A stretch of 64,000 bases of DNA from Aeromicrobium flavum (lineage in GTDB: Bacteria; Actinomycetota; Actinomycetes; Propionibacteriales; Nocardioidaceae): NCBI RefSeq assembly GCF_007992115.1, contig NZ_BJZQ01000001.1, forward strand, positions 529,888 through 593,887. Reading direction: 5' to 3'. The notes under the pieces are model-generated. The model had not been told where the DNA came from. It was given only the letters and a program-made list of their open reading frames with translations, and ran no database searches. Of this stretch, positions 10,042 through 17,396 are shown in pieces. How positions within the stretch are numbered: the first letter of the stretch is position 1; the number at the start of each line of letters is the position of its first letter. Made by a program: the position numbers and the translations under genes.

Positions 10042-11177
10042 TGCGGTCGCCGGTCCCGGAGTACCTCGACGAGGTCCTGAGCGCTTGCGCGAAGGACGAC
10101 TCCGAACCGGCGGCCATCGCGCTGACCACGGTCGACGACGCGCACCACGGTGCGGGCGACGTGGAGCACCGCTTCGCGATCCAGTCGATGTCGAAGGCGT
10201 TCGCCTACGCGCTGGCCATCGAGCGGCTGGGCTGGGACGCCGTGCACGAGAAGATCGACGTCGAGCCCTCGGGGGAGGCGTTCAACGAGATCTCGCTGGA
10301 CTCGCAGACGGGCCGTCCGCACAACCCGATGATCAACGCCGGCGCGATCGCGACCGCGGGGCTGATCGGCTCCTTCGACACGTTCGCCGAGTTCGCGTCG
10401 CAGCTGGCCGGGCGCGAGCTGGAGATGGACGACGAGGTGTACGCCTCCGAGAGCAAGGAGGCGCACCGCAACCTCGCCCTGGCCCACCTGCTGGCCCACT
10501 ACGGGATCATCGACGACCCGGTGGAGGCGGTCGACCATTACCTGCGGCAGTGCGCGCTGTCGGTGGACGTGCGCGACCTGGCGACGATGGCGTCGGTACT
10601 CGCGAACGGGGGAGTGCACCCCGACTCGGGCGAGCGGCTCATGGCCGAGCGCACGGCCATCCAGGTGCTGAGCGTGATGGCGACGTGCGGGATGTACGAC
10701 GATGCGGGGGACTGGCTCGCGTCGGTGGGCATCCCCGCCAAGAGCGGCGTCTCGGGCGGCATCATCGGCGTGCTGCCGGGGCAGGTCGGCATCGCGGTGT
10801 TCTCGCCCGGGCTGGACGACCACGGCACCAGCATCATGGGAGTCGAGATGATGCGGCGGATGTCGGCGGAGATGGGCATGCACCTGATGAACCCCGGGCG
10901 CCCGTCGCGCTCGGCCCTGGCCGACGTGCTGGAGGACGGCGACGAGACGGTCTACGTCCTCAGCGGCGACCTGATGTTCTCCAGCGCCGAGTCGCTGCTG
11001 GCGCGCCTGATCGCACACCCGCCCGAGACCGAGCGGGTGGTCTTCGACATCACCCGCGTCACCGAGGTGTCGGACGTGGGTCGTCGCATGGTGGCCGAGG
11101 CCCGCGATCGACTCGAGCAGGACGGGGCGTCGGTCGAGATCCGGGACAACGACGGCGACGACCGCCTCGGTCAGTAG
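10041..11177 (+). CDS. glsA: Glutaminase with C-terminal STAS domain
   Basis: Hydrolyses L-glutamine to glutamate and ammonia. The beta-lactamase-fold glutaminase domain covers about residues 5-290, with the catalytic Ser-x-x-Lys pair at S49 and K52 (QSMSKAF), NPMINAGAI, and the glycine-rich SGVSGGIIG. The remaining 80 residues (YVLSGDLMFSSAE onwards) look like a STAS domain, a two-domain layout known from other actinobacterial glutaminases. The ATG is fused to the der stop (TGATG). It converges with ldh, with a long hairpin between them. Confidence 0.9.
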   Translation: MRSPVPEYLDEVLSACAKDDSEPAAIALTTVDDAHHGAGDVEHRFAIQSMSKAFAYALAIERLGWDAVHEKIDVEPSGEAFNEISLDSQTGRPHNPMINAGAIATAGLIGSFDTFAEFASQLAGRELEMDDEVYASESKEAHRNLALAHLLAHYGIIDDPVEAVDHYLRQCALSVDVRDLATMASVLANGGVHPDSGERLMAERTAIQVLSVMATCGMYDDAGDWLASVGIPAKSGVSGGIIGVLPGQVGIAVFSPGLDDHGTSIMGVEMMRRMSAEMGMHLMNPGRPSRSALADVLEDGDETVYVLSGDLMFSSAESLLARLIAHPPETERVVFDITRVTEVSDVGRRMVAEARDRLEQDGASVEIRDNDGDDRLGQ

Positions 11178-11189
11178 CCGGCGCACCCG

Positions 11190-11258
11190 AGATGTGTAGC
11201 GGTCTCCACCCGAATCCGGCCTTGAGGGCCGATTCCGGGTGGACAGCGCTACACATCT
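11190..11258. repeat. Long imperfect inverted repeat between convergent genes
   Basis: Arms of 32 bp (11190-11221 and 11227-11258) flank a 5-nt loop. The outer 12 bp, AGATGTGTAGCG in each arm read inward, pair except at the arm centre, and the inner CCACCCG and GGCC blocks also pair. The position between the converging glsA and ldh genes fits a bidirectional terminator, but there is no T-tract, and the strongly conserved ends resemble a dispersed palindromic repeat element. Confidence 0.75.
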
Positions 11259-11275
11259 GGCCCGGGGACCCGGGT

Positions 11276-12241
11276 TCAGATGCCGAGGTCCTGCTGCACC
11301 TTCCTCAGCGCTTCGGCGGACGCGTGCAACTGCCGCTCCTCGTGGGCGGACATGCGCACGTCGAGCACCCGGGCGACGCCACGTGAGTTCACGATGCTGG
11401 GCAGCGACAGCGCCACGCCGTCGACGCCGTGGTGGCCGCGGTGCACGATGCTGACCGGCAGGACGGCGTTCTCGTCGGTCAGGACCGCCTCGACGATCCG
11501 GGTGGCCGAGACGCCGATCGCGTAGTTCGTGGCTCCTTTGCCCGCGATCACGGTGTAGGCAGCGTTGCGGACACGATCGGTGATCTCGTCCAGCTCGCGG
11601 TGGGCGAACGGTCGCTGGTCGGCAGCGGTGGACGAGGGCACCCAGTCCAGGATCGGCACCGGACCGATGCGCGCCTGCGACCACAGCGCGAACTCGGTGT
11701 CGCCGTGCTCCCCGATGATGTCCGCGTGCACGCTGTGCGGGGCCACCCCGGCCCGCGTGGCGAGCAACTGCCGCAGGCGCGAGGTGTCGAGCACCGTACC
11801 CGACGCCATGACGCGTTCCTCAGGAAGGCCGGTGATCTGCTGCGCCGCCACGGTCAGGACGTCACACGGGTTGGTGACGAGCATGTAGACGGCATCGGGT
11901 GCGTGCTGCATGAGGACGGGCAGCATCTGCTCGAGGATCTTGACGTTGGTGCCCGCCAGGTCGATGCGGGTCTGGCCCGGATCCTGCTTCGCGCCGGCCG
12001 TGATGATCACCAGGTGCGCGCCGGCGACGACCGACGGGTCAGCGCCGCCGATGATCTGACTCGAGCCGGTGTAGAGCGCACCGTGCTGCAGATCGAGCAC
12101 CTCGGCGTCGACCTTGGCCCGGTTGACGTCGTACAGCGCGATGGTGCGCGCCGAGCGCCGGATCAGGGACGCGTAGGCGATCGCCGTGCCGACGCTGCCG
12201 GCTCCGACGATGGCGACCTTGGAGTTCTCGATGACGGACAT
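11276..12241 (-). CDS. ldh: L-lactate dehydrogenase
   Basis: NAD-dependent interconversion of pyruvate and L-lactate. The 321-aa protein has the Rossmann motif GAGSVGTAIAY at residues 13-23, the active-site loop region AGAKQDPGQTR, NPCDVLT in place of the usual NPVDILT, the substrate-binding stretch TSRLR, and the catalytic His in GEHGDTE. These separate it from malate dehydrogenases. The ATG at 12241 begins MSVIENSKVAIVG; the longer frame runs through the tRNA gene and is rejected. It is divergent from tRNA-Pro. Confidence 0.92.
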   Translation of the reverse strand: MSVIENSKVAIVGAGSVGTAIAYASLIRRSARTIALYDVNRAKVDAEVLDLQHGALYTGSSQIIGGADPSVVAGAHLVIITAGAKQDPGQTRIDLAGTNVKILEQMLPVLMQHAPDAVYMLVTNPCDVLTVAAQQITGLPEERVMASGTVLDTSRLRQLLATRAGVAPHSVHADIIGEHGDTEFALWSQARIGPVPILDWVPSSTAADQRPFAHRELDEITDRVRNAAYTVIAGKGATNYAIGVSATRIVEAVLTDENAVLPVSIVHRGHHGVDGVALSLPSIVNSRGVARVLDVRMSAHEERQLHASAEALRKVQQDLGI

Positions 12242-12314
12242 GGACCCATCCTCGCGTGTGGATGGGCCGATGACGACTTCCGGAGGACCTGCGCTAGACT
12301 CTTGCAGGTTGTCA

Positions 12315-12388
12315 CGGGCTGTAGCGCAGCTTGGTAGCGCACCTGACTGGGGGTCAGGGGGTCGCAGGTTCAAATCCTGTCAGCCCGA
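12315..12388 (+). tRNA. tRNA-Pro (anticodon GGG)
   Basis: Complete cloverleaf. The acceptor arms CGGGCTG (12315-12321) and CAGCCCG (12381-12387) pair, with discriminator A at 12388. The anticodon stem CCTGA/TCAGG encloses the loop CTGGGGG, giving anticodon GGG, and the T arm is GCAGG-TTCAAAT-CCTGT. CCA is not encoded. An excisionase and an integrase remnant follow at once, so the 3' end is the likely attB used by the element to the right. A candidate -10 (TAGACT) lies at about 12294-12299. Confidence 0.96.
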
Positions 12389-12394
12389 CCGTGA

Positions 12395-12427
12395 GGTACC
12401 GGGAATTCCAGCGGAATTCCCGGTACC
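12395..12427 (+). terminator. Perfect palindrome downstream of tRNA-Pro
   Basis: Fifteen-bp perfect inverted repeat, GGTACCGGGAATTCC and its complement, with the 3-nt loop AGC, starting 6 bp after the tRNA. It probably ends the tRNA transcript although no T-run follows. It may also act in integrase or excisionase binding. Confidence 0.6.
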
Positions 12428-12450
12428 GAAAGAGACGACAGATGGCCAAG

Positions 12451-12468
12451 TGTCCACTTTGTGTCCAC
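12451..12468. repeat. Tandem TGTCCAC repeats beside the attachment site
   Basis: Two copies of TGTCCAC at 12451-12457 and 12462-12468, spaced by one helical turn (11 bp), lie between the tRNA 3' end and the excisionase gene. The position fits arm-type integrase or Xis binding sites. The function is inferred only from position. Confidence 0.35.
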
Positions 12469-12568
12469 ATTGGACGCCAGGACCGCCCTCCCCGCTGCTT
12501 CCACATCCCGTTCGGTTCTTCGCCGTGCGTGACCGAGTGGCGCGGTCGAGTGCGCACACCTACTCGGC

Positions 12569-12787
12569 ATGAACGACACCCACACCCCTTCCGCACTGGA
12601 ACCGATGATGAGCGTCGAGGAGCTCTCGGCCTACCTCGACGTACCGATCCGCACCCTCTACGACTGGCGTCGCGTCGGACGCGGACCCTGTCCCATCCAC
12701 GTCGGCCGTCAACTGCGCTACTTCGTCAGCGACGTGCTTGCCGACCAGCGCGAGTTGAGCGGCGGCGCCAACCCCACCCCGGGCTGA
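12569..12787 (+). CDS. xis: Excisionase / AlpA-like helix-turn-helix protein
   Basis: 72-aa winged-helix DNA-binding protein of the MerR-like excisionase type. The motif runs from MSVEELSAYLDVPIRTLYDW to GRQLRYFVSDV, which matches the recognition helix and wing of Xis proteins in actinobacterial integrative elements. It would direct excision together with the integrase. It sits directly before the truncated integrase, the usual xis-int order beside a tRNA. The start could be the ATG at 12569 or the ATG pair at 12605. Since the integrase is broken, the protein probably has no current partner in this module. Confidence 0.75.
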   Translation: MNDTHTPSALEPMMSVEELSAYLDVPIRTLYDWRRVGRGPCPIHVGRQLRYFVSDVLADQRELSGGANPTPG

Positions 12788-12800
12788 GGGGGGCGCAGCG

Positions 12801-13142
12801 GTGAGCAAGCCACGCCTGGCGATCGGCACCTATGGATCGATCGCCTTTACCGCCACGGACTCCGGTCGGGTCCGCGCGGAGACGCGCTTCCGTGACGAGG
12901 ACGGCTCCGTTCGGCGCATCACGGCCACCGGAGACTCGCGCAGCGCCGCCGCCCGTGCGCTGAAAGCCAGGATCGCAACCCGCCGGATGCACGGCGAGTT
13001 CGACGACATCACCGGTGACACCAGCTTCGCCCGGCTCGCCGCCATGTGGCTCGCCGACATCAGGGACGAAGGGCGCCTGTCTCTGAACACCCAGTCCCTC
13101 TACGAGCGGGACATGCGCACTCTGGTGCTTCCGGCGTTCGAG
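12801..13142 (+). pseudogene. Tyrosine integrase, N-terminal fragment
   Basis: Starts with GTG and encodes the N-terminal arm-binding and SAM-like core-binding region of an actinobacterial phage-type integrase: a MSKPRLAIGTYGSI start, basic beta-strand region, then FARLAAMWLADI and LNTQSLYERDMRTLVLPAFE. About 115 residues in, similarity stops and the frame continues into unrelated sequence up to 13298. The catalytic domain with Arg, His-x-x-Arg and Tyr is missing. The DNA that follows is the tail of a relaxase in another frame, so a deletion joined two mobility genes. Not functional. Confidence 0.8.
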
Positions 13143-13681
13143 CAGACCTTGAGAGCGAGCTGCCACGACTCATCCCGCGGCGGACACTCGCCGACGCCGA
13201 CGACATCGGGGCCGTGCTCATCAGCCGGATCCACCGGGCCGAGGCTCAGTCCAGCAGGCACCGCCGAAAGGACTCCAGACGGCTCATCGCCGGTCTGATA
13301 CCCCAGGCAAGTGGTGCGATGGCACCCGACATGGCCAACGCCCTGATCCAACGGCAACACCTCATCGAGTCACGCGTATCGGCACTCGCCGAAGCGGCGC
13401 TCGCGCAACAGGAAGCCTGGCTCAAGCGCCTCGGTACACCCCCGGCCGGGGGCCGGCGGCTCGAACGATGGCTCCAGGAACTTCGCACCGTGGTCGCCTA
13501 TCGAGACCGATATGCCGTCGACTCGAGTGCCGTTCTGGGCGACGCTCGCTCCGACGCCCAGCGACTTGACCACGCCCGAGCCGCGCAGGCGATCAGGCGC
13601 GCACGCACCATCTCCGACGAAGCCTGCGACCTTTCGCCAGTCGTAGATCCACGAATCGCAGTCCGCGAGAGGTCCCGCTAA
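13140..13681 (+). pseudogene. MobF relaxase C-terminal remnant
   Basis: About 180 codons in frame +2, starting near the deletion junction at VRADLESELPRLIPRR and running through LIAGLIPQAS, LIESRVSALAEAAL, WLKRLGTPP and VAYRDRYAVD to a stop at 13679-13681. This is how the C-terminal regions of long TraA/TrwC-type relaxases of actinobacterial plasmids and conjugative elements read. The relaxase and helicase domains are gone and there is no start codon or ribosome site in the remnant. It shows that the island descends from a conjugative element. Confidence 0.65.
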
Positions 13682-13789
13682 GAGCCGCAGGGTCGGCCCT
13701 CCCGACTTATCCGCAGATCGACGTCCTGCAGACGCGCATCGTCGGTGGGGGCCGGAAAGTTGAGTCACCCACACCGAACGAGTTGACTC

Positions 13790-14257
13790 ATGATCACTTT
13801 GTCGCTCCGGACAAGCGCCGCCATTCACCGGTACCTGCGGCACGTCGCGCCCATCAACATCGCCGTTGCCTGGCTTCGCTCGCCGCACGGCAGCACTTGG
13901 GCCATTCCCATCGGGCTCATGCTCGCAATCGGGTACTTCCACGCGTCGAGTTTTTGTGCCGTGATCGTTGAGTCCAGCGGACCTGGCTGGGTGAACCTGT
14001 TGGTCATCCTCTTCTTCTGGAACTCGCAGAAGTTCGTCTGGGTCGCGATATTCGGAATGCGGCGAGTGCCCCTGATCGTCTCGCGTGCCGACCATCGGAA
14101 ATGTCGGAGAGGTCCTCGTCGCAATGCCGATCCTCCTGGGAATGTCGGGCCGTCATTTCCTGCACCGGAGCGGTCCAGACGCTCGGCTTCGAGCCCGCCA
14201 CGCCTGAGTTCGGTCCCCGCCAGCCCTCGTCGGATTCCTGGCGGTCTGGCGTCTTAG
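13790..14257 (+). CDS. Small membrane protein of mobile-element type, C terminus doubtful
   Basis: The first 90 residues look real: a polar N terminus ([17 protein letters not shown]), then two hydrophobic segments around residues 36-60 and 65-85 (WVNLLVILFFWNSQKF). Small two-helix proteins of this kind occur next to relaxase genes in actinobacterial plasmids; I do not know their function. From about residue 100 onward the sequence is Arg/Pro/Ser-rich with no clear order and may be read-through past a lost stop. No good ribosome site is visible. It could be a decayed gene of the former transfer region. Confidence 0.45.
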   Translation: MITLSLRTSAAIHRYLRHVAPINIAVAWLRSPHGSTWAIPIGLMLAIGYFHASSFCAVIVESSGPGWVNLLVILFFWNSQKFVWVAIFGMRRVPLIVSRADHRKCRRGPRRNADPPGNVGPSFPAPERSRRSASSPPRLSSVPASPRRIPGGLAS

Positions 14258-14411
14258 CCCCTGGGCCGACGGTCCCCCAGAAGTGGTGCGTAGATCGCCT
14301 GAGCGCGGTCGCGATTGGTGGGGATAGATCTACTGCGGCGATGGAGTCGCAGCAAGGCGGGCCTGTGGCAACGAAGTCGGCGCGATTCGGGCCGTGGTCG
14401 TGCGGCCCCGT

Positions 14412-14754
14412 TCAGGAGGTGGTGAGGGCTTCCGTGTCGCGTGCGGTGGGGTCGTGCAGCACCTCGGCGAGGAGCCCGGAGAAACGGGGGGCGTTGGAGT
14501 AGAAGGCCCAGGGTGCCCCGCTGTTCGCGGGCGAGGAGTCCGGCCTCGACGAGGATCTTGAGGTGGTGCGAGACCGTGGGCTGGCTCAGTCCGACGGGCT
14601 CGGTGATGTCGCAGAGCGTGAGCAGCCGGACTCGCGGGATCGGCGAGCGCCTTGAACTTGCGCGCGAACTCGCCGCGTCCTCGTGAGCTATTGGTGCCGC
14701 TGTGAGCGGGATGCAGCAGTCCGCGTCTTGCCCGGCGAGGGTAGCCAAATCCAA
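14412..14754 (-). pseudogene. Degenerate ArsR-family arsenic repressor
   Basis: Read on the minus strand, the segment gives the start DCCIPLTAAPI, then a frame change, KFKALADP, then RVRLLTL joined directly to CDITEPVGLSQPTVSHHLK, then another frame change to SGLLAEVLHDPTARDTEALTTS and a stop at 14412-14414. It is clearly related to the intact ArsR gene at 61820-62191, but about 12 codons including the first Cys of the metal site are deleted and there are at least two frameshifts. No arsenic gene lies next to it, so this is a relic of an older ars locus. Confidence 0.8.
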
Positions 14755-14864
14755 GTATGGACGGGGAGCCGCGTTGGCCTACGCCCGGCAGTGGTGACCG
14801 GTCCCGAGGTTGTGCTGCGGCTCAGCTCGGCTGACGTCCCTCACGTGCGGTCTGGAGGTCCGTG

Positions 14865-15170
14865 TCACCTGTGGTCGTGCCCCCCGGGCATGGCGAACAT
14901 CATGGCCGCCATCATCGCGGTGCACAGGAGCGCGGCAACGACCAGGTTGGTACCCGCAACACCGGTCAGGAACAGCAGGCCGGCGATGAGCAACATAGGA
15001 ACGCAGCAGATGATCATCATCAAACCGTGACCGCGATGTGTCCCGTGGCCGACGCTGTCGGACTCGTGCCCGCCATGGTGGTTTTCGGAACTCGGCGAGG
15101 ACTCCCCCGGATGGTGCCCCGCGTGCCCATCGCTGTGCGCACCGTGATCCATGCCGTGTGGCGTACTCAT
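14865..15170 (-). CDS. His-rich small membrane protein
   Basis: 101 aa. The N-terminal 50 residues hold many histidines (MDHGAHSDGHAGHH and further HH and HGG groups), likely metal-binding. They are followed by two membrane helices (GLMMIICCVPMLLIAGLLF and a Met-rich second one) and a C-terminal GGHDHR. Proteins of this type accompany copper and silver resistance genes. It is translationally coupled to the upstream gene (ATGA overlap at 15167-15170) and has a GAAAGGA ribosome site. The longer frame upstream is not similar to anything recognisable. Confidence 0.65.
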   Translation of the reverse strand: MSTPHGMDHGAHSDGHAGHHPGESSPSSENHHGGHESDSVGHGTHRGHGLMMIICCVPMLLIAGLLFLTGVAGTNLVVAALLCTAMMAAMMFAMPGGHDHR

Positions 15171-15412
15171 GATGTCTTTCCTTTCAAGGAGGCGGGCATG
15201 TGCCCGAGTTTGGCGTACAGCGGGCAGTGTCCGAGCGCTCCGGTGACGATGAGGTCGAGGCCTGCCGCCAGCAACAGCAGTTCGAGGACGACAGCCCAGG
15301 TGGATGAGGCGCCAGCCAGCAGCACGATTCCGGTAACGGTGCCGAGCGCTCCGACGACCACTCGAGCGACGCGTTCGGCAGGGGTGATGTTGATGCTCCA
15401 CCGCTTACTCAT
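15167..15412 (-). CDS. DUF2892 (YgaP-type) membrane protein
   Basis: 81-aa two-helix membrane protein. The opening SINITPAERVARVVVG and the GHCPLYAKLG ending are the DUF2892 pattern found as the membrane tail of YgaP rhodaneses and as stand-alone proteins in metal-resistance loci. The ATG at 15412 has a strong GGAGGAG ribosome site. First gene of a small operon with the His-rich protein. A CTTCA direct-repeat box lies 86 bp upstream, suggesting control by the neighbouring two-component system. The exact function is unknown. Confidence 0.75.
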   Translation of the reverse strand: MSKRWSINITPAERVARVVVGALGTVTGIVLLAGASSTWAVVLELLLLAAGLDLIVTGALGHCPLYAKLGHMPASLKGKTS

Positions 15413-15498
15413 GATCTCCTCCAACTCTTGGTCGACCGCCGATATCCGGTCCAATTCGATGTTCTCGCCGCGCGGTGAAGGTGACCGGCGTTGTCTCG

Positions 15499-15514
15499 TG
15501 AAGGTTCGTTGAAG
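15499..15514 (-). promoter_or_regulatory. CTTCA-N6-CTTCA box (site 1)
   Basis: On the minus strand it reads CTTCAACGAACCTTCA, two CTTCA units at 11-bp spacing, the usual layout for an OmpR-family response regulator dimer. It lies 86 bp upstream of the DUF2892 start in the same orientation. Confidence 0.65.
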
Positions 15515-15590
15515 AAGCGCTCGGTGGGGGGTGCCATGTCGACCGTTGGGTTTCCGGGACACGCAGCAGCCGGCGTCATGGCGCGGGTCG

Positions 15591-16085
15591 TCAGCCGTGG
15601 TGACCCTCGTGCTCGTCCGGATCAACGGTCCGCACAGGAACCCGTTCCTGGTCGCCGTTGCTGATGGCGGGACCGATGACGAAGGCCGAGAGGGAGAACA
15701 TCAGCGCGAACACACCCAACGCGAGGGCGGGCGCCTTCCACGAGTCGAATCGTCGATGAAGACGTCGCAGTAGCGGTATGGAGAAGACCAGTCCGACGAC
15801 GGCGAACAGCACGTTGCCGGTCGCGCCGGTCACCAGTACTGCTCCGCCGAGAAGGCCGACGTGGTGCAGCAGGTGGGGGAGCAGGCCCATGATGGCGCCG
15901 ACAAGCGCGGTCAGTGCGTCCCATGCAGTCCCGAAGACGCCCACGTGCTTGTCAGATTCAGGACGAGCGAGTTCCGCCAAGTTGAGCTCACGATCCGGGA
16001 CGTGGTGTGCGGGCATCGTCAGCCGCCCGTCCGGTGGGACAGCGTGGTCATCATGCCGGTCTCGGCGTGGTGAATGTCGTGGCAT
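15591..16085 (-). CDS. Conserved membrane protein of copper-resistance loci
   Basis: 164 aa from the ATG at 16085, which has an AGGGGA ribosome site; a later ATG at 16016 is possible. A polar N terminus is followed by three hydrophobic segments (ALTALVGAIMGLLPHLLHHVG, a second around GATGNVLFAVVGLVF, and a third ALALGVFALMFSLSAFVIGP), with a His-rich tail DPDEHEGHHG. I recognise the pattern from uncharacterised membrane proteins near actinobacterial cop genes but cannot assign a function. The HH in the first helix and the tail could bind metal. Confidence 0.6.
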   Translation of the reverse strand: MPRHSPRRDRHDDHAVPPDGRLTMPAHHVPDRELNLAELARPESDKHVGVFGTAWDALTALVGAIMGLLPHLLHHVGLLGGAVLVTGATGNVLFAVVGLVFSIPLLRRLHRRFDSWKAPALALGVFALMFSLSAFVIGPAISNGDQERVPVRTVDPDEHEGHHG

Positions 16086-16175
16086 GGTGGGTCGTCCCCT
16101 GGCTCGGGTTGTGGCTTCGAAGTTCACTTCCAAGGCCCGCCATCGGGCACGATGACCACGATCGGACCTGGGTCC

Positions 16176-16475
16176 TCATGGCACGCCGTCGATCTCGTTG
16201 CGGCGACAAGACGGTGGTTGGTTCTCCTGCCGCTGTGAGGTGCGCAGCACGGTGCTGCGGGCGTGGTACTCGTCCTCGTTGATCTCGCCGCGGGCGAACC
16301 GCTCGTTAAGGATCTGCATCGGGTCCCTGCGATCAGAAGGGGATGCATCAGTGCTCTGAGTGCCGCGGAAGATCGCGATCACTGCAACGACCACCAACGC
16401 CCAGAACGCGACCATGGCCAGGGTCATGAGGATCCAACCGACCCATCCCGTGCCGTCGTGATACCAACCCATCAT
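16176..16475 (-). CDS. SHOCT-domain membrane protein
   Basis: 99 aa. Starts MMGWYHDGTGWVGW, one membrane helix (ILMTLAMVAFWALVVVAVIA), a short linker, then a C-terminal SHOCT domain (ILNERFARGEINEDEYHAR). Such proteins are common in metal-resistance operons and probably mediate protein interactions at the membrane. The ATG at 16475 has a GAGGAG ribosome site. A CTTCA box 75 bp upstream (16551-16566) lies in the shared promoter region with the divergent response regulator gene. Confidence 0.75.
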   Translation of the reverse strand: MMGWYHDGTGWVGWILMTLAMVAFWALVVVAVIAIFRGTQSTDASPSDRRDPMQILNERFARGEINEDEYHARSTVLRTSQRQENQPPSCRRNEIDGVP

Positions 16476-16550
16476 CGTGCTCAGCTCCTCCGTCGGGCCT
16501 CGTACTTTCAATGATCGACCCGGCACCAGGGCGACATAGTGGTCTTCGTG

Positions 16551-16566
16551 TGAAGGTTCGCTGAAG
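16551..16566 (-). promoter_or_regulatory. CTTCA-N6-CTTCA box (site 2)
   Basis: On the minus strand CTTCAGCGAACCTTCA, identical in all 16 bases to site 5 in front of the gene at 26120. It lies between the SHOCT gene (minus) and the response regulator gene (plus), so it could serve activation of one and autoregulation of the other. Confidence 0.7.
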
Positions 16567-16619
16567 GATGGGCCGCCCGCGGTGCTGATCTGGGCTGGTA
16601 GGGCAGATGGACTGCCATC

Positions 16620-17396
16620 ATGTCGGGTATGGGCGAGGACGTGATCAACGGAACGGCCGGCTCACCGGCGGGAGGTGCCGCGGGTGTTCGTCCCCCGACG
16701 GGCCTGCGGGCGATGGTCGTCGAGGACGAGACGCACCTTGCGGGGGTCATCGGCAGCTACCTCGAACGCGAAGGCCTGGAGGTGGCTGTGGTCCACGACG
16801 GTATGGAGGCATTGGAAGTCGCTCGAACCGTCGATCCGGATGTGGTGGTGCTGGACTTGGGTCTGCCGAGTCTGGACGGTGTGGAGGTCTGTCGGCAATT
16901 GCGCACATTCTCCGATGCCTATGTGGTGATGCTGACAGCGCGCAGCGAGGAGGTCGACACCTTGATCGGCCTCTCGGTGGGGGCAGACGACTACATGACC
17001 AAGCCTTTCAGCCCTCGGATCCTGATGGCCCGGATCCAGGCACTGCTGCGCCGACCTCGGAAGCCGGATGGGGCAGACGACCAGGTGGAGGGGGCCCGGA
17101 CCTTCGGTGCGTTGGTCGTCGATCCGCTGGGGCGGGACGTCTGGCTCGAGGGGGAACCGGTGTCGTTGACGCGCACCGAGTTCGACCTTCTGGCCGCTCT
17201 CTCCGACCACCCGCAGATGGCATTCAGCCGCCGGCAGCTCATCGACACCGTCTGGGGTCCCACCTGGGTCGGCGATGAACATCTGGTCGACGTCCACGTC
17301 GGGCACTTGCGGCGCAAACTCAACGACGACGCCAGCCAGGCCCGATTCATCCGCACCGTCCGTGGAGTCGGCTACCGGATGGGCACCGGCCAGTGA
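16620..17396 (+). CDS. OmpR/PhoB-family response regulator, probably copper-responsive
   Basis: 258 aa. After an extension of about 28 residues comes a receiver domain with the acidic pair in VVEDE, phospho-acceptor Asp in VVVLDLGLPSLDG, the Thr/Ser in MLTARS and Lys in MTKPF. The C-terminal winged helix includes LTRTEFDLLAAL and VDVHVGHLRRKL. It is coupled to the kinase gene by a GTGA overlap. Assignment to copper sensing comes from position between copper genes and the CTTCA boxes in front of several of them; no ligand can be read from the regulator itself. Confidence 0.85.
   Translation: MSGMGEDVINGTAGSPAGGAAGVRPPTGLRAMVVEDETHLAGVIGSYLEREGLEVAVVHDGMEALEVARTVDPDVVVLDLGLPSLDGVEVCRQLRTFSDAYVVMLTARSEEVDTLIGLSVGADDYMTKPFSPRILMARIQALLRRPRKPDGADDQVEGARTFGALVVDPLGRDVWLEGEPVSLTRTEFDLLAALSDHPQMAFSRRQLIDTVWGPTWVGDEHLVDVHVGHLRRKLNDDASQARFIRTVRGVGYRMGTGQ

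Noticed and set aside
12354..12596. Minus-strand ORF ending in TGFEPATP
   Set aside because: It is antisense to the tRNA-Pro T arm; this peptide pattern arises in many genomes from tRNA shadows.
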